A DNA stretch of 64,000 bases from an uncultured Prevotellaceae bacterium (GTDB lineage Bacteria; Bacteroidota; Bacteroidia; Bacteroidales; Bacteroidaceae). Made by a program: the position numbers and the translations under genes. Positions 27,075-35,934 of this stretch are shown piece after piece. Positions within the stretch are counted from its first letter, which is position 1. Every line of letters begins with the position of its first letter. The stretch is taken from NCBI GenBank assembly GCA_900316505.1, contig ONDH01000006.1:157547-221546 (forward strand), read 5' to 3'. The notes below the pieces were generated by a model that saw only the letters and a list, made by a program, of their open reading frames with translations, was not told the DNA's origin and did not search any database.

Positions 27075-27767
27075 ATGGCTTCAATTGCATTAATTTGTGA
27101 AGGTGTGTCAGAGGTAAAGATGCTCACTTACATCATCAACCGTTATTTGGGTGATGATATTGTTGTGAATGCTTATCAGCCGTCTCTAAAGCTCTCTCAT
27201 GGTCAGGAGAAACAGAATAATGATGGCGGCTGGTTGCAAGTGCTGAATCATTGTAAGGACGATATAATTAATGACATCATGGCTGCCAATGATTACATCG
27301 TCATTCAGATTGACACTGATACGTGTATCCAACCTAATTATGATGTGGATATATACAATGATAATCATCAAAAGGTAACTGATGACGTTATGTACAATAG
27401 AGTCTGCACTCGTATAAAGCGTGATATAAGTGAAGAGGTTTGGAGCAAGTACTCCGACAAAATATTGTTTGCCATTTGCTTTGATGAAACCGAATGCTGG
27501 CTACTCCCTCTCTATTACGAAAATGATGCAAAGAAACGTTGTGCTACAAACAACTGCATTTACATACTCAATCAGAAACTTCAGAAAGAAGGGCTTGGAA
27601 TACCACAAAAGGACAAGAATAGCCCCGAAGCAATCAGTATATATCAGAAGATACTGAAAAAGATGAAGCGGAAGGACATCCCCAACATCTCTCAATACAA
27701 CTATGGCTTCAAAAAGTTTGTGGAACAGATGAATGCCATTAAAAATGAAATAGCAGAAGCAGAATGA
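27075..27767 (+). CDS. TOPRIM-like nuclease-type protein (RloB/DUF4276-like), partner of AAA ATPase
   Basis: 230-residue protein starting 'MASIALICEGVSEVKML', the glutamate strand of a TOPRIM fold (Glu 9), with 'YIVIQIDTDTC' supplying Asp 80 and Asp 82. 'FAICFDETECWLLPLYYEN' matches the 'E.E.WLL' block seen in DUF4276/RloB-type proteins. The three acidic residues needed for metal binding are thus present. In two-gene defence modules such proteins are nuclease effectors held by the ATPase. Overlaps the sulfurtransferase start by ATGA, so the pair is built into the operon. Confidence 0.7.
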   Translation: MASIALICEGVSEVKMLTYIINRYLGDDIVVNAYQPSLKLSHGQEKQNNDGGWLQVLNHCKDDIINDIMAANDYIVIQIDTDTCIQPNYDVDIYNDNHQKVTDDVMYNRVCTRIKRDISEEVWSKYSDKILFAICFDETECWLLPLYYENDAKKRCATNNCIYILNQKLQKEGLGIPQKDKNSPEAISIYQKILKKMKRKDIPNISQYNYGFKKFVEQMNAIKNEIAEAE

Positions 27768-28864
27768 ACGTAAGACATATATTAGGTATATCAGGCGGTA
27801 AGGATAGTGCGGCACTTGCCATCTATCTGAAGCAGAAGTACCCATCGTTGAAGATTGAGTACTACAATTCAGATACGGGTTGCGAGCTGGCTGAAACGGA
27901 AACGCTGATTAACCGACTGGAAGCCTATTTGGGGAAGATAGAACGACTCAGAGCTGCTGAAGGTAGCCCTGAGCCAACGCCTTTCCATCACTTCCTGAAG
28001 GCGATGGGAGGATTCCTGCCTTCACCCCAAGCTCGTTGGTGTACCAAGAAGATGAAGCTTGACAAGTTCGAGGAATATGTGGGTGACGACTATGCCGTTT
28101 CGTATGTTGGCATCCGTGGCGATGAGGACAGAGACGGCTATATCTCTTCTAAGCCCAACATCCAGGCCATCTTTCCATTCCGCAAGAACATCTGGAGTAT
28201 AGATGTCATCAACAAGTTTCTGCATAATGAGAACTTGGACCAGATAACGGAAATCTATGAACGGCTTTGCCCTGAGGACTTCCTTCATGAAGAGATATTG
28301 GAAACGGTGAGGAGGCCTATCACCAAGCAGTTCTACTACTCGAAGAAGATGAATGCGCTGCTGGACTACGACATCAAACTGTTCAATCATGCTGTGTTCG
28401 AGTTCCTGAAAACAACAGACTATCCTGTAGGTAAGCTCGATGTCTTCCCACTGCTTGACAATACAGACATTTTGGTGAAGGACGACATCTTCCGTCTGCT
28501 GAGAGAAAGTGGCGTGGGTGTGCCAGCATACTATGAGGAGATTCCTTTCGAAGTGGATGGCGAGAAGGGCACTTATTGCCGCAGTCGTTCTGGTTGCTAC
28601 TTCTGTTTCTTCCAGCAGAAGATAGAATGGATTTGGCTCTACGAGCAGCATCCAGACCTCTTTAAGAAGGCGATGGAGTTTGAGAAAGACGGCTATACGT
28701 GGAATCAGAATGAGAGTCTTGCAGACCTCATCAAGCCAGAACGCATACGCCAGATAAAACTCGACATCATCCGTCGTCAGAAAGAAAGCAAAGCCAACAA
28801 CAAGGGATTCACCCTTGCTGAAATCCTTGGCGATGATATAATGTGTACAAATTGTTTCATTTAA
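27764..28864 (+). CDS. PAPS-reductase-family sulfurtransferase, SspD/DndC-like
   Basis: 366-residue PP-loop ATP pyrophosphatase. 'HILGISGGKDSAALAIYL' (SGGKDS at 10-15) is the adenylation loop, 'GFLPSPQARWCTKKMK' and 'CRSRSGCYFCFFQQKIEW' supply cysteines suited to an iron-sulphur cluster, and the extreme C-terminus 'IMCTNCFI' adds two more. In Dnd and Ssp systems the equivalent DndC/SspD activates the DNA backbone for sulphur transfer; BREX type IV BrxP is another relative. The DUF4007 and DUF262-DUF1524 neighbours favour SspD. The DUF262 gene starts 15 bases downstream. Confidence 0.82.
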   Translation: MNVRHILGISGGKDSAALAIYLKQKYPSLKIEYYNSDTGCELAETETLINRLEAYLGKIERLRAAEGSPEPTPFHHFLKAMGGFLPSPQARWCTKKMKLDKFEEYVGDDYAVSYVGIRGDEDRDGYISSKPNIQAIFPFRKNIWSIDVINKFLHNENLDQITEIYERLCPEDFLHEEILETVRRPITKQFYYSKKMNALLDYDIKLFNHAVFEFLKTTDYPVGKLDVFPLLDNTDILVKDDIFRLLRESGVGVPAYYEEIPFEVDGEKGTYCRSRSGCYFCFFQQKIEWIWLYEQHPDLFKKAMEFEKDGYTWNQNESLADLIKPERIRQIKLDIIRRQKESKANNKGFTLAEILGDDIMCTNCFI

Positions 28865-28879
28865 TAACACAATACAGAT

Positions 28880-31171
28880 ATGGCAGTACTTAATATTAAA
28901 GAGTCCTTTATTACTGAGAACAAAAGTATTTATGACTTTCTCAACCAATCGGAACGTGGATTGTATATACCTCTCTATCAAAGACAATATAGTTGGAGTA
29001 AAGATAATATAGAACAATTGTTGGAGGATATTTCAAGGGGAATACAACGCATTGCCTCAAGTGATAAGATTGATGAAACTAAGGAAATTCGCTTTCTCGG
29101 AACCCTTATTACCGTCGTTGAACCCGATGGGACACAAATAGATCCTGTCGATAAGGAAGCTATTCCACAAAGAATAGAAAAAGTAATTGATGGACAGCAG
29201 CGAGTTTCTACTGTTGCATTAATGGCAACATTGCTTGTAAAGAGATTATCTGAAATAAGAAAAAAAGTCAATGATAAGATGACTATTTACAAAAGTGTTG
29301 AGGAAATTTGCGATACCTGGTATGAAAAACTTCTGACTGTATTTGCTTTTGACTTAAGACGAGGTACTCCAAGATGGAAGCCCAAAATAATAAGAGGACA
29401 ATCTGATTATTGGACAAGAGATGATGCAGAAGACCTAGCATATACTTCTGAATTATCGAATTATTTAGCTCATTTTATAAAAGCTCATTTGGCAAATGAG
29501 CCATATCCGTTGTTGTCAGTAAGGCAACATAGATTCTATGACACCTCTGTATATAAAAACGGAAGAATTATCGAATCTTGGTTAAAGAAAGAAGTTGCAG
29601 AAGCACATCTTGAACAGGATGACGAGTTTGTCCCTGCATGGAAGATATTCTCTAATTTATCACAATCTTCTATTTGGGAATATGAAAGACAAAATTTACT
29701 AGATATAATGAAGCAAAAGGACTTTTCATCTAAAAAGACGGAATCATATATATTATGTGAATTAGTACAGACTTTATCCGTATGTCACTATTTATTAGAC
29801 AGATGTTGTTTTACTATCATACAACCAACTAACGAAGAATGGGCATTTGATATGTTCCAGTCATTGAATGCGACTGGTACACCTTTGACTGCAATTGAAA
29901 CTTTCAGACCATTGGTGGTTAATACTGTTGAAAAAACTTTTAATCATAAGTTTAAGGATTCCGATAGCGATATATATTTCAGAAAAGTTGAAGATTTCCT
30001 TTCAGACAAAGGTAAGGCTGATGCTCAAACAAAGAACAGAAGGACGAATGATTATCTTACATCATTCTTTATTGCCTATAAGGGAATAACAATCTCTACT
30101 CATTTTAGTTTACAGCGTAGAGAACTCATAGATGCTTATAGAGTATTGACTGACTATAATACTAAATTGGATTTTATAAAGAAAATGGGGAATTATGCTG
30201 CATTTTATCAAAATTGGATAAAATATGATGGCAAGAATGGCTCTGTTTTCCCTGGAATTGACATCTCTTCCGATTCTGATTTAGCTTCGATGCTAATACT
30301 CTTTTTAAAGGCTACCAATCATAAGATGGCTATCACAATACTAGCAACTATGTATAATAGTGTTATTGAAAAGATACCATCATCAGAAGATAACTTTGTG
30401 AGTGTTGTTAAAGCAATTGCTGCTTATTATTTCTTGTGGAGATCGACTACTTCTAATTCAGGTTTAGATACTACATATAGAGAATTCTTCAAGCAACATA
30501 AAACTTTTACTATAGAAGATGTAAGCTGCTATCTAAAAGGGATCTTGGATAAAAGAGGCATTGGTACGCAAAAGGAATGGAAAAACAAAGCCAAAAACTA
30601 TTTAAAATATGACTCAACAGGAAAGGAGGTCATTCGATTGGCTCTGTTAATTGTGGCCCATGACACAATTCCAGACGACACAAATAAAGGACTTATTAAG
30701 GTCGGACGTGATGGATGTTCCAAACATCTAAGCGTTGAGAAATGGATTTCTGGTGATTTGAGGACAATTGAACATATAGCCCCGCAGACGAATAAAAATT
30801 CCATGTGGGATGAAGCATTATATGATACCACAATTGAACCATATCAATCACTTGGGAATCTGACACTACTTCCACAGGATTTGAATTCTTCTGCTGGTAA
30901 TAAGGGCTGGAAAGAAAAACTCCTCTATTATCAGAGTGTAGCAGAAACAGACCCTGATAAGATCGCAGATTTGGAGCTAAGAGCCAAAGACCTAGGTATT
31001 ACATTCAATGCAGATACGATACAATTATTGAAAGACTGCAATTTCAATCAACATCTATCGTCAATCTCATCAATGTCCGCAGATGATAACTGGAACAAAG
31101 ATTTGGTTGACAAACGAACAAACGTAATGCTTGACATTATCTGGAACCGTGTTTCCCAGTGGATTTTCTAA
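28880..31171 (+). CDS. DUF262-DUF1524 protein, SspE/GmrSD-like restriction factor
   Basis: 763-residue protein with an N-terminal DUF262 NTPase domain ('YIPLYQRQYSWSKDNIEQLLEDI' at 29-51 and 'VIDGQQRVSTVALMATLL' near 101-118) and a C-terminal DUF1524 HNH-like nuclease domain ('RTIEHIAPQ' near residue 630, then 'SLGNLTLLPQDLNSSAGNKGW'). This domain pair is that of SspE, which senses phosphorothioated self DNA and cuts phage DNA, and of GmrSD, which attacks modified DNA. Next to SspB- and SspD-like genes it is best read as the restriction arm. Base composition is visibly more AT-rich than the housekeeping genes. Confidence 0.82.
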   Translation: MAVLNIKESFITENKSIYDFLNQSERGLYIPLYQRQYSWSKDNIEQLLEDISRGIQRIASSDKIDETKEIRFLGTLITVVEPDGTQIDPVDKEAIPQRIEKVIDGQQRVSTVALMATLLVKRLSEIRKKVNDKMTIYKSVEEICDTWYEKLLTVFAFDLRRGTPRWKPKIIRGQSDYWTRDDAEDLAYTSELSNYLAHFIKAHLANEPYPLLSVRQHRFYDTSVYKNGRIIESWLKKEVAEAHLEQDDEFVPAWKIFSNLSQSSIWEYERQNLLDIMKQKDFSSKKTESYILCELVQTLSVCHYLLDRCCFTIIQPTNEEWAFDMFQSLNATGTPLTAIETFRPLVVNTVEKTFNHKFKDSDSDIYFRKVEDFLSDKGKADAQTKNRRTNDYLTSFFIAYKGITISTHFSLQRRELIDAYRVLTDYNTKLDFIKKMGNYAAFYQNWIKYDGKNGSVFPGIDISSDSDLASMLILFLKATNHKMAITILATMYNSVIEKIPSSEDNFVSVVKAIAAYYFLWRSTTSNSGLDTTYREFFKQHKTFTIEDVSCYLKGILDKRGIGTQKEWKNKAKNYLKYDSTGKEVIRLALLIVAHDTIPDDTNKGLIKVGRDGCSKHLSVEKWISGDLRTIEHIAPQTNKNSMWDEALYDTTIEPYQSLGNLTLLPQDLNSSAGNKGWKEKLLYYQSVAETDPDKIADLELRAKDLGITFNADTIQLLKDCNFNQHLSSISSMSADDNWNKDLVDKRTNVMLDIIWNRVSQWIF

Positions 31172-31199
31172 TCATTGTTATTCTATTTTTTAGTTTTAT

Positions 31200-32012
31200 A
31201 TGGACAACTGGATCGTAACTATCATTTCAGGAACTATAGGTGCTATTATTGGCACCTATGGTGGTGCCTTTTTCTTGAATTATTGGCAAAATAGAAAGAT
31301 TCGGAAAATTAGGAATATTGCTATTAAAGCATTGAAAATCATCTTGGAGTACAAGAAGAAATCATTTTCTAATGCTGAAAATCAGTTTAACACATTAACA
31401 ATTTCAGAAAAACGTGCAGTGATTGTGGCACTCCATAAGCTTGGTTTGCCTATAGGACTTGCTACCAATGAAATATTTGACATTCGCAATGTTCATTTCC
31501 TTGATCGGACTATTGACGAAGACGAAGTGGAAGGCATGATAACTCAAGTAAAACAAGGTAATTGTGACAGTCTTTTCTATATGGATGTTGAGTCGTATTT
31601 CACTTCTAATTTTAAGATGTTAGCAAGGCGTAGCGCTGCACGTAGGTATGTAAAGGAAGTGCTTGCAAAGAGTACTGTTAGTCTACAACAAATGCAAATA
31701 ACCTCTCCACAAAACTGGCCAAGTCTATTCACTTTTGGTGAGTATAAGATAATCTTAGCTTTCCGTGAACAAGTTAATGATAGCTATTTTTTTGAATTGA
31801 ATGGGAATCCTAACAAAGAAAAAATCGACACATTGTTAAACGATATTGATTTAGGGTTATGGGATGATTATCTTTGTTGGAGTATTGAAGCTTACCAAAA
31901 TGTCAAGTCGCAGAACATTATGACTCAGATATTAACTGCTAAATTGGCAAATAACGATAATAGTAGCATAGTTGCTAATACAATTCCACCAGAGGAAGAA
32001 CAAAAGAGTTAA
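31200..32012 (+). CDS. Single-pass membrane protein of unknown function
   Basis: 270-residue protein not recognised. A glycine-rich N-terminal transmembrane segment (residues 3-28, WIVTIISGTIGAIIGTYGGAF) is followed by a basic patch RKIRKIRN and a soluble helical domain. The tail is low-complexity and acidic. It starts 28 bases after the DUF262 gene with no clear promoter, so it may be on the same transcript or head a separate cassette with the next three genes. A membrane-located effector or sensor is one possibility given the caspase-like neighbour, but this is inference. Confidence 0.6.
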   Translation: MDNWIVTIISGTIGAIIGTYGGAFFLNYWQNRKIRKIRNIAIKALKIILEYKKKSFSNAENQFNTLTISEKRAVIVALHKLGLPIGLATNEIFDIRNVHFLDRTIDEDEVEGMITQVKQGNCDSLFYMDVESYFTSNFKMLARRSAARRYVKEVLAKSTVSLQQMQITSPQNWPSLFTFGEYKIILAFREQVNDSYFFELNGNPNKEKIDTLLNDIDLGLWDDYLCWSIEAYQNVKSQNIMTQILTAKLANNDNSSIVANTIPPEEEQKS

Positions 32013-32021
32013 TATTTTTAT

Positions 32022-32717
32022 ATGTCATACAGAGAGAAATTAGTCGATGCAAGACTATATGCAGAGAAACGACTTTTGGAAGACTATCCAGAAGCTAAGA
32101 ATATTATGAACAAAACCATAGATTTTTTCACTATTGTTACAAACAAACTTGATGGTATTGTATTCGCAGAAGAGAAGGTACAATACAAATTGTTGCTAAT
32201 TATCTCCTTTATGCGCACTCATTACGTTATTAATGAACTCATTACATATAGTGAAATCATTGAAGCATCAACACTGATGAGAAAACAATTGGAACTTATC
32301 GCACGATTAAAAGAAATAGATGTAAGCGAATTGGAAAGGCTTGACAAGAAAGTTCCCCAAATGAAACATATTCAATGGATGAAAGAATATTATGGAATAT
32401 GGAGCCAAGTCGCCCATAATGCAAGTTTCGATTCTCTTGATATGTTGGGCTTTAATATGGAGGATGAGAATCATAAACGTTTTTATGTTCAGCCTTCTTA
32501 TACGGAAAATACAATAGAGGCTTTCAATATGAATATCGGTCTCTTTATGTTGTTTGCAATGGAGGTCGCAAACTTTATGGAAAAGGCCATCCCCGATTAT
32601 AAACCTATTGAGGAGATGAAGTTCGTTTTGTCGCTTAATGAATATGGAAGCAAAACAAATATTCCCTATTTTAAGTCGCTAAAAGGAATGAGAGTCAGAT
32701 ATGAAGATGAAGCATAA
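32022..32717 (+). CDS. DUF5677-like helical protein
   Basis: 231-residue, mostly helical protein. 'ASTLMRKQLELIARLKEI' and 'YYGIWSQVAHNASFDSLDML' follow the DUF5677 pattern (an R..xE helix and an S-x-x-x-H-x-x motif). No catalytic role is established for that family. It starts 9 bases after the membrane protein gene and overlaps the caspase-like gene by 11-17 bases, so the products are probably made together. Confidence 0.55.
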   Translation: MSYREKLVDARLYAEKRLLEDYPEAKNIMNKTIDFFTIVTNKLDGIVFAEEKVQYKLLLIISFMRTHYVINELITYSEIIEASTLMRKQLELIARLKEIDVSELERLDKKVPQMKHIQWMKEYYGIWSQVAHNASFDSLDMLGFNMEDENHKRFYVQPSYTENTIEAFNMNIGLFMLFAMEVANFMEKAIPDYKPIEEMKFVLSLNEYGSKTNIPYFKSLKGMRVRYEDEA

Positions 32718-33297
32718 GAGACTTTTGATTATTAGTGCATGCGGAAGTTCCGATGAGCCACATGAATGCAACGGAATATGCGAACAGGCGCAATTATACG
32801 GTATTGAGTCTGTCTGCAAGTGCGTTAAGAATAATGAGGACTTAGAAAGCATTCTCTATTCTCATGGACTTTTCGATTATGTCTATCTGAGTGCTCATGG
32901 TAATGCAGAAGGTTTTGCAAGCGAAGACGAGAAAGTCAACATGACTTGGCAGAAGCTGGCCATGCTACTATGTCAAAGCAAGTGCATGAACGAAGATAGT
33001 ATTCTGATGTTGTCATGTTGCAGGGGTGGATTAATGGAAGTGGCATACGATATATTCCTGACCTGTCAGCAGATTTGCTATGTGCTTGGGCCAAGGCAAA
33101 GCTTGACCTCGGCTGATATGCATATCTGCTTTGGCATCTTCTTGTACAATATGGAAATGCGCCGTGTTGACCCTGTCGTGGCATGTGAAAAGATTAAACT
33201 GGCAACAGACCAGCGATTCTCATGTTATGATAGGGAGGAAGAGAGCATAAGCCTTCAAAATTATAATGAAATGCATTATGGTTATGAATATGATTAA
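32707..33297 (+). CDS. Caspase/CHAT-like small protease-fold protein
   Basis: 196-residue protein. 'DYVYLSAHGNAEGF' (His 64) and 'SILMLSCCRGGLMEVA' (Cys 104/105) sit at the spacing and in the beta-strand context of the His-Cys dyad of CHAT and caspase-like peptidases. The N-terminus 'KRLLIISACGSS' would be the first core strand. There is no fused repeat or sensor domain, so it would be a minimal catalytic module. Caspase-like proteins act as cell-suicide effectors in several bacterial systems; here this is inference. An alternative ATG at 32701 exists. Overlaps the DUF5677-like gene. Confidence 0.6.
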   Translation: MKHKRLLIISACGSSDEPHECNGICEQAQLYGIESVCKCVKNNEDLESILYSHGLFDYVYLSAHGNAEGFASEDEKVNMTWQKLAMLLCQSKCMNEDSILMLSCCRGGLMEVAYDIFLTCQQICYVLGPRQSLTSADMHICFGIFLYNMEMRRVDPVVACEKIKLATDQRFSCYDREEESISLQNYNEMHYGYEYD

Positions 33298-33343
33298 AGT
33301 CGATTGAACATTGAGGGGTGTGTTATCATTTTTTATTGACAAT

Positions 33344-34252
33344 ATGGATACAGAAAAGATTTTTGAAAATATAGGTATTGATGGGCAGATCGCCATTATG
33401 AGGAATGGCCTAGGAACCGTCTGTGATGGATTGTTCCATTTATTCTATAATTGGCATCGTAGTAAGGGTAAAAATGATATATCAGAATCTGATGCTATAG
33501 CTCAATGCATACTTCAAATCATTGTTTGCAAGATTCGCTCATTACTTGACATGAGCAATGGAATAAATGTGAGACCAGAGAAGGATACGATTAGGATACT
33601 GGATATCCCTTCATTGATTTCTGTCCTGAGGAGTTTGTATGAAATGGCGTTCGTTTTCCACAATATCTATGCAGAACAGGAAACAAAAGAAGAGCGAGAC
33701 ATTGTTTTGTATATTTGGAAAATAAGAGGGCTGAATAATCGGCAGAATATGTCTATCGTTCCTTTGGCGTTTAAAGAGAAAGCAGAGAATGAAAAGAAAC
33801 AAATAGAGGATTTGAAAAATAGAATTATCAGTATTGTTACGAATCTGGACATGTCTGATGAGATTAGAAAACAATTAATCAATGTCGCGTCCATGAAAAC
33901 TGTAGAGATTAAAGGCTATCGATTTAGAAAAGATAGTGAGAATAACAGAATCATGGCATTTGAAGACTACCGATATGAGGAGGGAGCTGAAGTGTTACTT
34001 AGAACAGATGCTCCTACATATCGCTTTTTGTCAATTCATGGCCATCCCTCATATCTTGGTGTACTTCAGTTTGGACAATTGTTCCATAGTGATACAGACA
34101 AAGGGTTTTTAAGGACTATTTTGACTTGTGCTTGTAAACTATCTTCTACCATAGCAATAGATTTCCGTGAGCATATTGATGGTGCCGATGATGTCTTTTC
34201 GCAGTTGAATGAGAAAGAGAAAGAAATTATTATAACGCTGCATAATAGCTAA
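33344..34252 (+). CDS. Second DUF5677-like protein
   Basis: 302-residue helical protein. 'SVLRSLYEMAFVFHNIY' and 'TYRFLSIHGHPSYLGVLQFGQ' match the DUF5677 layout better than the first copy at 32022. A charged coiled segment lies near residues 140-180. The ATG at 33344 is used; the longer frame from 33311 begins with TTG. The gap of 46 bases to the caspase-like gene shows no clear promoter. Function unknown. Confidence 0.6.
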   Translation: MDTEKIFENIGIDGQIAIMRNGLGTVCDGLFHLFYNWHRSKGKNDISESDAIAQCILQIIVCKIRSLLDMSNGINVRPEKDTIRILDIPSLISVLRSLYEMAFVFHNIYAEQETKEERDIVLYIWKIRGLNNRQNMSIVPLAFKEKAENEKKQIEDLKNRIISIVTNLDMSDEIRKQLINVASMKTVEIKGYRFRKDSENNRIMAFEDYRYEEGAEVLLRTDAPTYRFLSIHGHPSYLGVLQFGQLFHSDTDKGFLRTILTCACKLSSTIAIDFREHIDGADDVFSQLNEKEKEIIITLHNS

Positions 34253-34365
34253 AAGATGGATTTTTAGAGGACGGAAAGAGACTGGTGATTGCCTCACAAG
34301 ATGGCAGCGGAGGATATTCCAGAAGGGTACGGAAATATAGCAACAGATAATACGTTATACAATAT

Positions 34366-35406
34366 ATGAGCAAGATAAGACCAAAGGAATGCCAGAACGT
34401 TGAGTTTAAGCGTATCTGGAAAGACGAGTACTTGAAGTGGATTTGCGGTTTTGCGAATGCACAAGGAGCCGTCATATATTTCGGCGTGGACGATGACCAT
34501 GAGGTTATTGGTCTAAAGGACAGTAAACGACTGTTGGAAGATATTCCCAACAAGGTGGTTAACTATATGGGACTGGTGGTTGATGTAAATCTGTATGAGC
34601 GAGACGGCTTAGATTACATAGAACTGACGGTCCTGAATGGCGTTGCCTTGCAGCAGTTTCTTTTGAAGAAGATGGGTCGCTCGTGGGATGACATCACTAA
34701 CGAGCGTGCCACATTGGAGGACATCGACCGCAAAGCCATAGACTATTTCCTTAAGAAAGGCACAGAGGCACAGCGTATTCCAGAGAGTGAGCGAGACGTT
34801 TCCACGAAAGACGTGCTTGAAAGTCTTGGATTGCTTGATGACAATGGCAACTTGAAAAATGCAGCTGTTCTTCTGTTTGGCAAGAATCCCCAAAAGTTCT
34901 TCCCAAGTGCCGTATTCAAAATTGGCAGATTTGGCAAGGATGAAGCTGACCTGATGTTTCAGGATGTCATAGAGGGCAACATTATTCAAATGGCAGACCG
35001 TGTGATGGAGGCTCTACAAGCTAAATATCTTGTATCACCCGTACGCTTTGAAGGAATGCAGCGTTATGAGACACTGGAGATACCCAAGGAAGCCATGCGA
35101 GAAATACTATACAATGCCATCGCTCATAAGGACTATACTGGGCCAGATATTCAGATGCATGTATATAATGACCATCTCGAAGTATGGAACGAGGGTGAAT
35201 TACCAGGCGGATATGACGGGGCCGTGCTGTATGGCAAGCATTCTTCCAAGCCACGAAACAGAAACATCGCTGGAACCATGTTTAAGGCTGGCTTCATAGA
35301 CACATGGGGTCGTGGCTTCATAAAAATACGCGAAGGCTTTGAGGGGGCAGGTATGCCCATGCCCAAGGTCGAGAATTTCTGTGGCGGTGACAAATGTCGT
35401 AAGTAA
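34366..35406 (+). CDS. AlbA_2/AAA_4 (Schlafen-type) DNA-binding ATPase-like regulator, frame broken near its end
   Basis: 346 residues. 'ECQNVEFKRIWKDEYLKWICGFANAQGAVIYFGVDDD' is the AlbA_2 (Schlafen-like) N-terminal domain; 'LREILYNAIAHKDY' with 'HVYNDHLEVWNEGELPGG' and 'DTWGRGFIKIREGFEGAG' is the HATPase_c_4 domain. In relatives a C-terminal winged helix follows without a break. Here the frame stops at 35404 after 'FCGGDKCRK', while the expected continuation is in the +1 frame. Likely a recent single-base frameshift. The family is usually regulatory and common in accessory islands. Confidence 0.75.
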   Translation: MSKIRPKECQNVEFKRIWKDEYLKWICGFANAQGAVIYFGVDDDHEVIGLKDSKRLLEDIPNKVVNYMGLVVDVNLYERDGLDYIELTVLNGVALQQFLLKKMGRSWDDITNERATLEDIDRKAIDYFLKKGTEAQRIPESERDVSTKDVLESLGLLDDNGNLKNAAVLLFGKNPQKFFPSAVFKIGRFGKDEADLMFQDVIEGNIIQMADRVMEALQAKYLVSPVRFEGMQRYETLEIPKEAMREILYNAIAHKDYTGPDIQMHVYNDHLEVWNEGELPGGYDGAVLYGKHSSKPRNRNIAGTMFKAGFIDTWGRGFIKIREGFEGAGMPMPKVENFCGGDKCRK

Positions 35407-35635
35407 TGTCACTAGTAATGTCGTAAGTTTGTCGCAAGTTCAACTGACTGATAGACAGAAGAAAATGGTAAATCTCATAAAAGATAATCCCTTTATATCT
35501 GCACAAGAAATGTCGGTAGTTTTGTCGGTAGTACATCGTACCATTCAGCGCGACCTTGCTACCATGCAGAAGTTGGGTGTTCTAATTCGCGAGGGCAACA
35601 CAAGTGCTGGACATTGGGTCATTCTTCAAAAGTAA
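35387..35635 (+). pseudogene. Out-of-frame winged-helix C-terminus of the AlbA_2/AAA_4 protein
   Basis: In the +1 frame relative to the preceding gene the sequence reads TNVVSNVTSNVVSLSQVQL and then a winged helix ('NLIKDNPFISAQEMSVVLSVVHRTIQRDL', 'MQKLGVLIREGN'). This is the usual tail of the family. An internal ATG at 35466 could give a 56-residue stand-alone HTH peptide, so separate expression is not excluded. Confidence 0.6.
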
Positions 35636-35773
35636 TTTACTGGTATTACTGTATAAATACGCCTTGCGAACACCAAAAGTGTGTTCGCAGGATTTTTCTG
35701 TGTTCATGGGATGGTGTTCGCAAAGCAAAAAACAAGGAGCTACATTTTTGATGTAACTCCTTGATTTTCAGTG

Positions 35774-35847
35774 TGGACCAGCTTGGGCTTGAACCAAGGA
35801 CCTCCAGATTATGAGTCTGTTGCTCTAACCAACTGAGCTACAAGTCC
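35774..35847 (-). tRNA. tRNA-Met (anticodon CAT)
   Basis: 74-nt cloverleaf on the minus strand: acceptor GGACTTG / CTGGTCC (one T-T mismatch), D-loop with AGCTCAGTTGGT, anticodon loop CTCATAA, T-loop GGTTCAAGCC. CCA is not encoded. The form resembles the elongator rather than the initiator. Confidence 0.9.
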
Positions 35848-35934
35848 AATGGAGTGAAAAAATGACACCTTTGGTGCTAGTATGCTTGGGGCGTGAACCT
35901 TTAGCATGTGACCTTGGATGCCTTTTCTCGTGGG

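Noticed and set aside
28022..29017. 331-codon minus-strand frame
   Set aside because: Lies opposite the sulfurtransferase and DUF262 genes and matches nothing.
22670..31171. BREX type IV or canonical Dnd system
   Set aside because: No PglZ or BrxL for BREX, and no DndB, DndD or DndE; DUF4007 with DUF262-DUF1524 fits the Ssp plan better.
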